Positions 24,397 to 33,200 of a stretch of 33,418 nucleotides of DNA are shown here, one piece after another. The notes beneath the pieces were generated by a model. That model searched no databases. It was given only the letters and a program-made list of their open reading frames with translations, and had not been told where the DNA came from. The position numbers and the translations under genes are program-made. This DNA comes from Saprospiraceae bacterium (GTDB lineage Bacteria; Bacteroidota; Bacteroidia; Chitinophagales; Saprospiraceae): NCBI GenBank assembly GCA_016787415.1, contig JAEUUT010000145.1, forward strand, positions 1 to 33,418, in the 5' to 3' direction. Positions within the stretch are counted from its first letter, which is position 1; each line of letters begins with the position of its first letter.

Positions 24397-25194
24397 TCAA
24401 CGGGCTACAACCATTACACGCGACACCTTTCCTTCCTGGTTGCTCAGGGTATAGAAATAGGTACCGTCGGGCAGGTTGCCTGCGTCGAAAGTAAACTGGT
24501 TGTTGCCCTGGAACAGGCGAACAGGTTGCTGGTGCATGCGTTTGCCAACCAAATCGAATACTTCAAACTGGAAATCGCCTGTAACCACAGATTCCACTTC
24601 GATGGTGGTTTGTTGACTGAACGGATTCGGCTGGTTTTTGATGCCGATGATCTGGCTGTTCAGGTCGTACGCCGACGAAGCGCAGTTGTTGGCAGCGTTC
24701 AGGATCAGGAAATAACTGCCTGGGGCAACGGCGCCCGGGAACGTAATCGGCACAGGGCCGATAGCAGAGTTGATCGTAGCCGCAATGGCCAGGCTAAACG
24801 TATCGGCTGTATTGGCAGCCGTAGGTGTGCCGTACAGCAGGATACAACCCAGGGTGTTGGAATTGAACACGCAGTTTGGTGGGTCGCAGAGGTACGTAAT
24901 ACCGGCAGGCTGTCCCGACAGTGCACCTGAGGTAGCAATGGATGCGCTGGTAATGGGAAGCGTAAAATTCTGGTAGGTAAACGAACTGGGCACTTCCAGG
25001 GTGAAAGACTGCAGGTAAGGCTGTCCGATGCAGGCTTGTGCCAGGGCGTAGTACGGATAGGTGTCTTCTGTGTAAGGACGCGGTGCAATAATCACCGAGT
25101 CATTTTGCAGAACAGAAGAGTCACGCACACAGGTTTGAGCCTGTACTGCGCTGAAACCTGCCACAGTAAGGAGCAAGAGTAATGCTTTTTTCAT
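24397..25194 (-). CDS. small T9SS-exported protein related to the PKD protein's N-terminal module
   Basis: A 265-residue secreted protein with a signal peptide (1-19, AVQAQ), one beta-rich module (about 40-160) and a T9SS type A sorting domain (about 188-265: IKNQPNPFSQQTTIEV ... FEVFDLVGK ... NLPDGTYFYTLSN). The module shares with its neighbour the pattern GI/GL-Y-x(n)-N/Q-x-F followed by GCI-x-x-x-GTPT and an alternating beta strand, so the two genes probably arose from one. It has many Cys and no catalytic signature. The role is unknown; a surface or secreted partner of the larger protein is likely. Confidence 0.87.
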   Translation of the reverse strand: MKKALLLLLTVAGFSAVQAQTCVRDSSVLQNDSVIIAPRPYTEDTYPYYALAQACIGQPYLQSFTLEVPSSFTYQNFTLPITSASIATSGALSGQPAGITYLCDPPNCVFNSNTLGCILLYGTPTAANTADTFSLAIAATINSAIGPVPITFPGAVAPGSYFLILNAANNCASSAYDLNSQIIGIKNQPNPFSQQTTIEVESVVTGDFQFEVFDLVGKRMHQQPVRLFQGNNQFTFDAGNLPDGTYFYTLSNQEGKVSRVMVVAR

Positions 25195-25232
25195 AGTTAA
25201 GTTGAAATTTGTGTGGAAATCGGATGGGTTAT

Positions 25233-25256
25233 AAACGCCGTGAATTTCCGGCGTTT
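25233..25256 (-). promoter_or_regulatory. 8-bp hairpin in the leader of the 265-residue T9SS gene
   Basis: AAACGCCG (25233-25240) pairs exactly with CGGCGTTT (25249-25256) around an 8-base loop, 39 bases upstream of the start codon. It may be a leader structure. No TAnnTTTG box is visible nearby. The rest of the 338-base gap 25195-25532 holds the ribosomal terminator and short repeats described separately. Confidence 0.35.
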
Positions 25257-25407
25257 ACTTCACATTTTTTTCATTTCAGGGAGTTTCATTATTGGTTAAT
25301 TGTGATCGGGATTGATAATCAAGAATTTACATAAAAAACGGCCTTCCACATTTTTACAGAATCATCCAAAGTTGCTTCAAAATCCGCGAAAACCCGTCAC
25401 TTTCCGT

Positions 25408-25419
25408 GCAATCCGTGTT
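25408..25419. repeat. solo copy of the 12-bp unit found at 3617-3652
   Basis: GCAATCCGTGTT here is identical to the tandem units in the 3' end of the YdjM-type gene 22 kb away. It marks a second site of the same repeat family in the gap downstream of rplT. Confidence 0.7.
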
Positions 25420-25431
25420 CAGGCAATAAGA

Positions 25432-25464
25432 AACGGGGAACTGGTACATGACCAATTCCCCGTT
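25432..25464 (-). terminator. terminator of the infC-rpmI-rplT operon
   Basis: A strong hairpin (AACGGGGAA plus CTGGT against ACCA plus TTCCCCGTT) lies 68 bases past the rplT stop. On the minus strand it is followed by TTCTTATT. Stem strength and position fit an operon terminator, though the T tract is short. Confidence 0.65.
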
Positions 25465-25505
25465 GAGGTATTTTAACAAATCAATTGCAAAAAACAAGGC
25501 TAACT

Positions 25506-25528
25506 GTCGACTGATGACCGTCGACTGA
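25506..25528. repeat. GTCGACTGA direct repeat after rplT
   Basis: GTCGACTGA occurs at 25506-25514 and 25520-25528, starting four bases beyond the rplT stop codon. The core GTCGAC is itself a palindrome. It is another short-word repeat at a gene end. Confidence 0.6.
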
Positions 25529-25532
25529 CAAC

Positions 25533-25880
25533 TTATTTTTTCGCTGCGTCCACAATGGCTTTGAAAGTAGCCGGATGGTTCAGTGCCAGGTCGGCCAGCG
25601 CTTTGCGGTTCAGGGTGATACCCTTTTCGCCGAGTGCGTGGATGAAACGGCTGTAGTTGATACCCAATGGACGGGTAGCAGCATTGATACGGGCAATCCA
25701 GAGGCGGCGGTAGATGCGCTTTTTGAATTTGCGGTCGCGGAATGCATACTGCCAGCCTTTTTCAAGGGTGTTTTTTGCAACAGTGTAAACTTTGGAACGG
25801 GCGCCAAAATAGCCGCGTGCGGCTAACATGATTCTTTTCCGGCGGGCGCGCGAGGCCGGGTTGTTGGTTGCTCTTGGCAT
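25533..25880 (-). CDS. rplT: 50S ribosomal protein L20
   Basis: A 115-residue 23S-rRNA-binding protein needed early in large-subunit assembly; in other bacteria it also represses its own operon. The N-terminal basic extension [22 protein letters not shown] and the C-terminal [11 protein letters not shown] and NRKALADLA are standard. Full length. It follows rpmI by 113 bases in the classic infC-rpmI-rplT order, and is ended by the hairpin at 25432-25464. Confidence 0.98.
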   Translation of the reverse strand: MPRATNNPASRARRKRIMLAARGYFGARSKVYTVAKNTLEKGWQYAFRDRKFKKRIYRRLWIARINAATRPLGINYSRFIHALGEKGITLNRKALADLALNHPATFKAIVDAAKK

Positions 25881-25993
25881 ACTTTGTTTTTTAGTGCGAC
25901 TTCGGGACGGGTTAATTCCGTGCTTTTGCCAAAGTCCTCGTTAAAAAATAGGTGTTTTCTGCATTCAGAAAACGGGCAATCAGGAAAACAAAA

Positions 25994-26188
25994 TCAGATC
26001 ACCAGCAGGCGCTCGATACGAGCGTGTTCCGACTGGTCGACTACTACGCTACCGCGCAGGTGACGCTTCTGTTTTTTCGTTTTCGTGCTGGCGATGTGGC
26101 GCAATCTTGCACGGTTGCGCTTTACTTTCCCTGTACCAGTTACCGAGAAACGCTTCTTGGCGCTGGAGTGGGTCTTCATTTTAGGCAT
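25994..26188 (-). CDS. rpmI: 50S ribosomal protein L35
   Basis: A 64-residue basic ribosomal protein. The start at 26188 is set by the family N-terminus MPKMKTHSSAKKRFSVTGTG; the frame stays open upstream only because it runs into the adjoining repeat. It has the usual KVKRNRARLRHI and KTKKQKRHLRG blocks. It lies between infC and rplT but is separated from infC by 237 bases containing a 64-bp-arm hairpin, so its translation or transcription may be uncoupled from infC. Confidence 0.97.
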   Translation of the reverse strand: MPKMKTHSSAKKRFSVTGTGKVKRNRARLRHIASTKTKKQKRHLRGSVVVDQSEHARIERLLVI

Positions 26189-26269
26189 GATAAAACGACA
26201 GTTGTTAAAAAATGGAGCGCAAAGGTAGTCTATTGCGGTAAAGTGCAAAAGAAAAAGGAGTTTTTTTAA

Positions 26270-26416
26270 GTGTTTTTGTGTTTTTAAGTGTTTTTGTGTT
26301 TTGGGGTTTTTGTGTTTTTGAGGTGCTTCGCCCAAGTCATTGATAAACATCAGGGCGAAGCACCTCAAAAACACAAAAACCCCAAAACACAAAAACACTT
26401 AAAAACACAAAAACAC
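26270..26416. repeat. perfect 64-bp inverted repeat between infC and rpmI
   Basis: Arms 26270-26333 and 26353-26416 are exact inverted copies around a 19-base loop. The outer part of each arm consists of GTGTTTTT-type words, and the inner part is GAGGTGCTTCGCCC and its complement. It lies inside an essential operon, 9 bases after the infC stop codon. No target-site duplication is seen at its edges. Confidence 0.97.
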
Positions 26417-26425
26417 ACAAAAAAC

Positions 26426-27076
26426 TCAGTCTTCCTTCTTCTTTGGCGCGCCTTTTTTCGGCGACAGAATAACGCTCATGCGCTTGCCTTCCAGGCGAGG
26501 CAACTGGTCGGCTACGCCGTATTCTTCCAGTTCTTTCATGAAACGCAGCAGCAGGAGTTCGCCCCGGTCTTTGAACACAATGGCGCGGCCGCGAAACTGC
26601 ACATAGGCTTTCACCTTGTTACCATCGGAGAGGAAGCCTTTGGCATGGCGCAGTTTGAAATCGAAGTCGTGATCGCCGGTTTCCGGCCCAAAACGGATCT
26701 CTTTGAGTTCCACTTTGGCCGCATTGGCTTTCATCTCCTTCTCTTTCTTTTTCTTCTGATAAAGGAATTTGTTATAGTCGGCAACGCGGACAACGGGCGG
26801 TTCCGCGTTCGGCGTGATTTCAATCAGGTCGAGGCCCAGTTCTTCGGCCCACTTTTGAACCCTGGAGGTAGAATAGATACCCGGTTCAACGGTTTGTCCC
26901 GCTACTTCGCTGATCTCGGCCAGGTTGTCGCCCACCAAACGTACTTCCGGTACCCGGATAAATTCATTGATGCGGTGTTCTGGCTGGGCTTGCTGACGCG
27001 GCTGGAAAGGACGGCCGCCTCCCGGGCGCGGGCCGGATGAGCCGGCGGGTTTAGGACGGTAAGGTTTAAATGCCAA
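26426..27076 (-). CDS. infC: translation initiation factor IF-3 (TTG start)
   Basis: A 216-residue factor that keeps ribosomal subunits apart and proofreads initiator tRNA. The N-domain begins at [14 protein letters not shown] (about residue 36), the basic linker is [13 protein letters not shown], and the C-domain has [25 protein letters not shown] and FRGRAIV. It has an extra Gly/Pro/Arg-rich N-terminal 35 residues and a Lys-rich tail. The only start giving this extension is TTG at 27076, immediately preceded by an in-frame TAA. Non-AUG starts are known for infC in other bacteria, where IF-3 discriminates against its own message, so feedback control is likely. Confidence 0.95.
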   Translation of the reverse strand: MAFKPYRPKPAGSSGPRPGGGRPFQPRQQAQPEHRINEFIRVPEVRLVGDNLAEISEVAGQTVEPGIYSTSRVQKWAEELGLDLIEITPNAEPPVVRVADYNKFLYQKKKKEKEMKANAAKVELKEIRFGPETGDHDFDFKLRHAKGFLSDGNKVKAYVQFRGRAIVFKDRGELLLLRFMKELEEYGVADQLPRLEGKRMSVILSPKKGAPKKKED

Positions 27077-27149
27077 TTAGTATGGTAAATTAAGTGAAAA
27101 AATAAAGGCAGCATCCTGGCAGAGGAGATGCCTTTGGGCAAAAGTGGAG

Positions 27150-27157
27150 CAAAAATA
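27150..27157 (-). promoter_or_regulatory. -7 box (TATTTTTG) upstream of infC
   Basis: On the minus strand TATTTTTG fits TAnnTTTG and lies about 73 bases before the TTG start. No TTG -33 element is visible at standard spacing. A short imperfect hairpin (GGCAGCATC/GATGCC, 27106-27132) occurs in the intervening leader and may take part in autoregulation. Confidence 0.45.
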
Positions 27158-27328
27158 ACACATTTTGTGGATTGGAGTTGTTTGTAGTGGTGTATTTTTT
27201 AACACAGGGGTTTTAAACGCAGTGTTTTTTTACACGAAGGACAAGCCCGCAATTAACTCTCGTTACACGGGGTGCATTTCAAATTGTCGCTCAGGTTGCC
27301 AGAGCGGGCTGATATTTCGATATTCGGC

Positions 27329-27395
27329 GTTCGATATTCGGTGTTCGGTGTTTTTCATATTTCTAATATCGAACATCGAACACCGAATATCGAAC
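27329..27395. repeat. 19-bp inverted repeat of the GTTCGATATTCG family
   Basis: GTTCGATATTCGGTGTTCG (27329-27347) recurs inverted at 27377-27395 around a 29-base loop, with further degenerate copies of the word on both sides (27317-27328, 27366-27376). The right arm forms the broken 3' end of the GxxExxY remnant. Confidence 0.92.
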
Positions 27396-27506
27396 ACTGA
27401 AGTACAAACATTCCTCATAAGCACTTTCCAACAAACCCGGCCCCAACGCCTTATGTACTTTCAATCCACATTCATACACCAGCGTAGCAATGGTATTTTC
27501 AGTCAT
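27363..27506 (-). pseudogene. truncated GxxExxY-family gene
   Basis: From the ATG at 27506 the frame reads MTENTIATLVYECGLKVH then KALGPGLLESAYEECL, the exact N-terminal hallmark (GLLESAYEECL, G-x-x-E-x-x-Y) of the GxxExxY family, whose intact members are roughly 120-130 residues. After about 34 residues the frame runs into the GTTCGATATTCG repeat and stops (YFSVRYSVFDVRY). No remainder of the domain can be found downstream on this strand to 27240. I infer loss of the 3' part with the repeat at the junction. The family's function is unknown. Confidence 0.8.
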
Positions 27507-27516
27507 AATGATTAAA

Positions 27517-27698
27517 TTTTGATAAATGACTATCCGGCTATTGTACCCCAGCCAGGAGCAGCGTGTCATCCTGAACGCAGTGAAGGATCCCTGTAATTGG
27601 GATCCGCCGATGGTTACAGGGATCCTTCACTGCGTTCAGGATGACACGCTGCTCCTGGCTGGGGTACAATAGCCAGATAGTCAATTTTTGATAAATGA
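27517..27698. mobile_element. MITE-like element with 69-bp inverted arms and 13-bp flanking direct repeats
   Basis: Arms 27528-27596 and 27614-27682 are inverted copies with a single mismatch (near 27535), around a 17-base loop. The direct repeat TTTTGATAAATGA flanks the structure at 27517-27529 and 27686-27698, as expected for a target-site duplication, overlapping the arms by two bases. The arms include GTCATCCTGAACGCAGTG, a word of a type that recurs in intergenic DNA of many bacteria. No transposase is encoded, so it would be non-autonomous. It sits in the leader of the GxxExxY remnant. Confidence 0.75.
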
Positions 27699-27768
27699 GC
27701 GATGCACAAATATCAATATTTTTGTTTTAAAACCAGTTTTTTAAAACAATTTATTATTTTTTAAACAT

Positions 27769-27776
27769 TACCTTTG
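27769..27776 (+). promoter_or_regulatory. -7 box (TACCTTTG) upstream of priA
   Basis: TACCTTTG is an exact TAnnTTTG match ending 26 bases before the priA ATG. The region upstream is very A/T-rich (27700-27768), with no clear TTG at standard spacing. It is the likely priA promoter core. Confidence 0.55.
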
Positions 27777-27802
27777 CTGAGGAGTTTTTAACACCACCAC
27801 CC

Positions 27803-30244
27803 ATGTACGCCGACATCATCCTCCCCCTCGCGCTGCCCAAACGCACCTACACTTACTCCGTACCGGAGTCGGCCCGGGCGCTTGTGCAACCCGGCGTACG
27901 AGTGGAAGTACAGTTCGGCCGCAGCAAGTTGTACAGCGGACTGGTGGCGCGCATACACACCGAAGTGCCTGCTTATCAGGTAAAACCGATTATCTCGGTG
28001 CTCGATGAAGTGTCGGTGGTAACGCCTCGCCAACTGGCCCTGTGGGACTGGATTGCCGACTACTACTGCTGCACCCTCGGCGAAGTGATGTCGGCCGCAC
28101 TGCCCGGGCACCTCAAACTCACCAGCGAAACCAGGCTTGTTTTCAGCAACATATTCGGCCACGACTTTTCATCCCTCGATGCCGAAGAATACCTCATCGC
28201 TGAAGCCTTGCAGATTCAGCAGGAAATCACGGTCGAGGATGCCCGCAAGATTCTCAATAAAAAGACTGTTTTCCCGGTCATTCAGCGCCTGCTCACCAAA
28301 GGCGTGCTCTTTCTGCGCGAAGATTTACAGGAAAAATTCAAGGCGCGCAAGGTGACCGCCGTCCGCCTGGCCGAGCCGTACCACTCCCAGCGTGATTTGC
28401 TGCGCGACATCATGTCCGAACTGCAAGGAAGGGAACGCCAACTGGAGATACTGATGGCTTTTCTCGCCATAGAAAAAAAACAACCCTTCGTTCGCAAGCA
28501 GGAACTGTTGTACAAAGCCGATGTATCGGAATCGTCGTTGAATACGCTTTTCAAAAAAAATATCCTCGAAAAATACGCCCTCGAAGTGAGCCGCCTCAGC
28601 GGATACGAGGACGAGCTGGCCGAAGTTGACGAACTTTCCGAACAACAACGGCGCGCGCTCGATGAATTGCACGCGCAACTTCCGGAGAAAAAAGTGGCCC
28701 TGCTGTACGGCGTCACCGGCAGTGGCAAAACGCGCATTTACGTCGAAATGATCCGCGATGTGATCCGGCAGGGCGGGCAGGTACTGTACCTGCTCCCCGA
28801 AATTGCCCTCACCACCCAGATTATCCATCGCCTGCAAAAAGTATTCGGCAATGACGTCCAGGTGTACCATTCGCGCGTCAACACGCAAGAACGCGTGGAA
28901 GTCTGGAAAGCCGCCGTGTCGGGCAAACCCGTGTTTCTGGCAGCCCGAAGCGGACTTTTTCTGCCCTTTCAAAACCTGCAACTGATTATCGTCGACGAAG
29001 AACACGACAATTCTTTCAAGCAATACGACCCTGCGCCGCGCTACCATGCCCGCGACACGGCCATTTACCTCGCCCATTTGTATGGTGCGCAGGTCGTGCT
29101 GGGCACTGCTACGCCTTCTATCGAATCGTGGTACAATGCACAAACCGGCAAATACGGCCTGGTAGAAATGCCACAGCGCTTTGGCGGACTTGAATTGCCT
29201 GAAATCCGTACCGTCGACTTGCGCGAGCAGACCAAAACCAAACAAATGCAGAGCATGTTTGCCACGCCGCTGGTGGAACAACTGCAATTGGCCATCCAGA
29301 AAGGCGAGCAGGCCATCCTGTTTCAAAACCGGCGAGGCTATTCGCCCATGCTTGAATGCCAGGTGTGTGGCTGGAATGCGCAATGCCGCCATTGCGATGT
29401 GAGCCTGACGTACCACAAATTTTCCAATCGCCTGCGCTGCCATTATTGCGGCTATGTGCAGGAGCCTGCTACGGTATGCCCGGCTTGCGGCAGCGGAAAA
29501 ATTACCCTGCGCGGCTTCGGTACCGAAAAAATTGAAGACGAACTCAAACTTTTCCTGCCCGATGCCCGTGTGGGACGTATGGACCTCGACACAGCAGGTT
29601 CAAAAAACAACCTGACCGCCCTGCTCAACGATTTTGAAGAACGCAGGCTCGATATTCTGGTGGGTACTCAAATGGTCACCAAAGGCCTCGATTTCGACAA
29701 TGTGGCGCTTGTCGGGGTACTCGGCGCCGATCAACTCACCAAATTCCCTGATTTCCGCTCCGGCGAGCGCGCTTTTCAATTGCTCACGCAGGTGGCTGGC
29801 CGCGCTGGCCGCAAACACAAACGTGGTTCGGTGCTCATTCAGGCCTTCGACCCCCGACATCCGGTGATTCAGGAGGTGCTGAAGGGCGATTTTCGCAGTT
29901 TTGCCGAACGAGAACTAAAAGAACGACAGGAATTCAAATACCCGCCGTTTTACCGCCTCATCGCTATTCAACTACGACACAAAGACGCCCAGACGGTACA
30001 CGTTGCTGCTGCGGAATTTGGTAAAATGCTTCGCAAAACGCTGGGCGACCGCGTGCTGGGCCCGGTTGTTCCGAGCATCGCCCGGGTGCGCGGCTACTAC
30101 GCCCAGGATATTCTGCTGAAACTGGAAAAATCGGCGCCGTTGTTGAAAGACTCCAAAGCGCTGATTCGCTATTCCACCGAAATCCTGATCGGAAAACCAG
30201 GCATGGGGCAGGTGCAGGTGGTGACGGATGTGGATCCGATGTGA
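27803..30244 (+). CDS. priA: primosomal protein N' (replication restart helicase PriA)
   Basis: An 813-residue 3'-5' DNA helicase that recognises stalled forks and reloads the replicative helicase. The N-terminal 3' DNA-binding region (1-105) starts YADIILPLALPKRTYTY. Walker A is GVTGSGKT (about 303-310), followed by YLLPEIALT and the DEEH box IVDEEHDNSFKQY (about 397). The zinc domain holds four Cys pairs (CQVCGWNAQCRHC ... CHYCG ... CPACG, about 516-563). VGTQMVTKGLDFDNVALVG and QVAGRAGR are the C-terminal helicase motifs. All motifs are intact and length is typical. It is a single gene, ending 9 bases from the stop of the converging giant gene. Confidence 0.98.
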   Translation: MYADIILPLALPKRTYTYSVPESARALVQPGVRVEVQFGRSKLYSGLVARIHTEVPAYQVKPIISVLDEVSVVTPRQLALWDWIADYYCCTLGEVMSAALPGHLKLTSETRLVFSNIFGHDFSSLDAEEYLIAEALQIQQEITVEDARKILNKKTVFPVIQRLLTKGVLFLREDLQEKFKARKVTAVRLAEPYHSQRDLLRDIMSELQGRERQLEILMAFLAIEKKQPFVRKQELLYKADVSESSLNTLFKKNILEKYALEVSRLSGYEDELAEVDELSEQQRRALDELHAQLPEKKVALLYGVTGSGKTRIYVEMIRDVIRQGGQVLYLLPEIALTTQIIHRLQKVFGNDVQVYHSRVNTQERVEVWKAAVSGKPVFLAARSGLFLPFQNLQLIIVDEEHDNSFKQYDPAPRYHARDTAIYLAHLYGAQVVLGTATPSIESWYNAQTGKYGLVEMPQRFGGLELPEIRTVDLREQTKTKQMQSMFATPLVEQLQLAIQKGEQAILFQNRRGYSPMLECQVCGWNAQCRHCDVSLTYHKFSNRLRCHYCGYVQEPATVCPACGSGKITLRGFGTEKIEDELKLFLPDARVGRMDLDTAGSKNNLTALLNDFEERRLDILVGTQMVTKGLDFDNVALVGVLGADQLTKFPDFRSGERAFQLLTQVAGRAGRKHKRGSVLIQAFDPRHPVIQEVLKGDFRSFAERELKERQEFKYPPFYRLIAIQLRHKDAQTVHVAAAEFGKMLRKTLGDRVLGPVVPSIARVRGYYAQDILLKLEKSAPLLKDSKALIRYSTEILIGKPGMGQVQVVTDVDPM

Positions 30245-30253
30245 TACCTCCAC

Positions 30254-33200
30254 TCAACAATCCACACAACACACCTCCGGCACGGCCGCCAGCATTGACG
30301 TCCGCAGCATCCGGTAATTACCCAGGTCGTCGGACAGCGGGCGGGCCATCAGTTCTTCCGGTGGCAACTGCGCTATCGCCTGCGACACCTGTAAAATCGC
30401 ACCTGTGTTTCGAATAAAATCCAGCGCGCGACCAGGCTCGTCGATTGTTCGGGCCAGGTGCTGGTAACTTTCCACGTATTCGCGGCGCATGACGAAGTTT
30501 TCGGAGCCGGGCATCATTTCCACGCACAGCACACTCAAAGGGCTGTCGGCAGGCAGGCCGTAATTTTTGAGCAGCTTGCTGATGTCGGCATTGCTCCATT
30601 CTGCGAGGGAGCGCTGCGGCGCGTCGTCGTCCTGCGCAAGCAGCAGTGCGCCTGCTACGTCAAAACGCGGCATGGGGCGCATAAAGCGGTCGTCGAGCAG
30701 GATGTTGCGGTTGTCGCTGTCGTCGGCCATGCGTACCTGCGCGTACAGGAGCGCCCACATCTGGGTGCGCACGGGTTTGCCCGTCACTTGTCTGCCGTCG
30801 AACACAGCCTGAGCATGTGGCGCCGATACGCGAATACGCGTTTCATTTCGGTCGGGCGACGCAATCAATTGAGGATAAGGATGTTGTACGCCCTGATAAC
30901 TCAGTGCCCGACCGAACCGGCCTTGCGCCGTGCTCCAGCCATCGCGGTGGCCGACGCGGAATTCGTAGGTGAAAAACCCGAACAGTTCCGGCGACTCGGG
31001 GTGCAGCCCCGGTGGCAACGGTACCAGAAAGTGCCGGTTGCTACCCGTAGCCGGAATCAATTGCTGCATGGCGTTCAGGCCGCTTTGGTTGTCGCTGTGG
31101 CCCGGACTTATAATGCGAATCGGCTCCGGCTCAATGGCAAGCGGCGGCTCGAGTCGTGGTTTCATCCAGTCTTCCGTCCATTCTGCCAGCAAAGGATCGG
31201 GTGCGTAGGCGGTGATTCGGCCGAAATATGCGTCGCGCGGATTGTCCAGTGGTTTTTCAAATTCCACCCAGAGATAGCGTTGCCGCGCTTCTGTATTGGC
31301 GTAGGAAGTATCGCGCTGATAGCGGCTCATGGCCATGCCGGCGCTCACGATATTGGGCATTTGAGCAGGCGTATTGGTCATGGGCAGGTGCAGGCTCAGG
31401 GTGAGCGGCGCATCTACGGCCAGGTCTGGATTGTCGGTCTTGAAACGCGGCTCGATGCGGTATTCCACCATGATTTCATCAGGAAACTGCGTCGGATCGG
31501 CCGATTTAGGCTCTACGGCGTCCAGGAAGCACAAAAAAGTCTGGCTGCGATCCGCATTTGCCAGCGCCTGAATATTGATGCCTTTTTTCAGTTCAATATC
31601 GCCCACTTTGGTTTCTTCGTCCCAGTCGGCAGCGAGTGCGAATTTTTTTCTCCGGATAATGTCGATGCTGTCGGGCTTGATACCATCCCACGACCAGTCG
31701 CGGTCGATCAGCAGAGTAATCGGCACCAGCCAGTGATTAATCAGGTCGTCTTCCGTTGCAATGGTGATGCTGGTATTGTCGGGAGATAGCGTATGGCGAA
31801 TGCTGCGTGCTGCGCCGAACTGCCAGCGCTGTCCGTTTTTTCCCATAAGCGACATGCCTTTGTTCACAACATCTATGGCCGTGGCGAGGCGCTGGATGAG
31901 GGTGGGGGGCTGGTCGGGCGCTGCCTTCGAGCCGATAAAAACGTGTTTGATATTGGCTTTCACCTTTTGTTCTTCCGTACGGCGCAGGTAAATGCCGCGA
32001 ATCATGGTGGTTTCGCCGGTGGGCCGGAAAAAAGCCGATTCACTCGTGGCAGCCCGGCGCGTTACGATGCGGGTCGTCATGCCGGTCAGGGTATCGCCGT
32101 GGGCGTAGTAGTTGCTTTTCTCCACGCATTTGGCACGCACGGTGATCTGCACATCGCGGTGTGTAGGCAATATGAGTTCGGGCAAAAGATGGATCGAAAC
32201 ACTGTTGTCTGATAACCCCAGCAGTTGCAAATCGTCGGAATTGTTGAAATTCAGCACCGGCCGATCTACATACATCAGCGGAATATTCAGGTCGCCGTTC
32301 AGGTCGGCCGGGAATGCGCGGGTGGTGGTGTACAAAATAGCAAAATGATCCTGCGGCTGGTGTTTCAGGATGGTAGTATCCATATCCAGCGCCCGCACGG
32401 CCACCTCGATTTCCAGCCGATCCACATCCGGGTCGGCGATGCCGATGTCGCGTTTGCCGAGGGCTGCGTCAAAATCTGCTTTTAGCAAATCCAGCGCATT
32501 GGGATAAGCGCCGGTAAACAATACGCTCGGGTATCCCAGCAGTGGACGTTGCACAATCAATTGATCTTCTGTGAAATAGGCGCCGTCTGTTTCAGGCAAA
32601 ACCTGTTGCATACGCACCGTTTGCGGTATCGCGTGGCGTTTGAAAAGATGCGTAGCCACGGGCGCTTCGGCAGGATAAACGGGTTCCTGGGTAGCAGTCG
32701 GTCCACCGCCAGTCATGTCCGCAAAGCGTGTGCGGAACTGATACTGGCGGCCGTACAACAGCGGTACGTTTTCCACTCCGACAGGGTCGTACATCAGGTT
32801 TTTTACCGCTGCCTGCGGCGTTCCATCCTGTTGGGTGTTTTGATCTTTTCGGAAAAGGTCGATGGCGTCTTCGTCCTGCAACACGAGGCTTTTCCCGTTC
32901 CAGTAGGCAAAATAAGCCGGCAGCCAGAAATGCTTGTTTTTGCGGCCGTCGGGTATCGAAGGGTACACCTCCACGTTCAGTTCGCGTTGCTGGTTCTGCG
33001 CGTCGATGAGCGCTGCGCCAATGGCGAGGTCGGTTTTGTTGCGCACTTCGCAGAGAGAAGTCCAGGGATTGGGGTTGTTGTCGTCCTCGCTGCGTTCGCG
33101 CACATCGATGCGATAGCCAAACACGCCCATCGGCGCATCGGCACGTTCCAGGGTGCCAGGTTTTTTCGGGTCTTCCTCCATCTGGCGATTCATCCAGATC

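Noticed and set aside
26189..26398. 70-residue upstream extension of the L35 frame through the hairpin
   Set aside because: The extension is translated repeat (QKHKN/KTQKH words); L35 proteins begin at MPKMKTH.
27165..27515. 116-residue plus-strand open frame between infC and priA
   Set aside because: It runs across the GTTCGATATTCG inverted repeat and antisense to the GxxExxY remnant, with no coding features.
28325..29443. 372-residue open frame antisense to priA
   Set aside because: It is a codon-bias shadow of a fully conserved priA; no promoter, signal peptide or family motif is visible.
30458..31789. 443-residue open frame opposite the giant gene
   Set aside because: The minus frame is longer and continuous through the window edge; the plus frame is His/Arg-rich with no recognisable motif, typical of antisense shadows.
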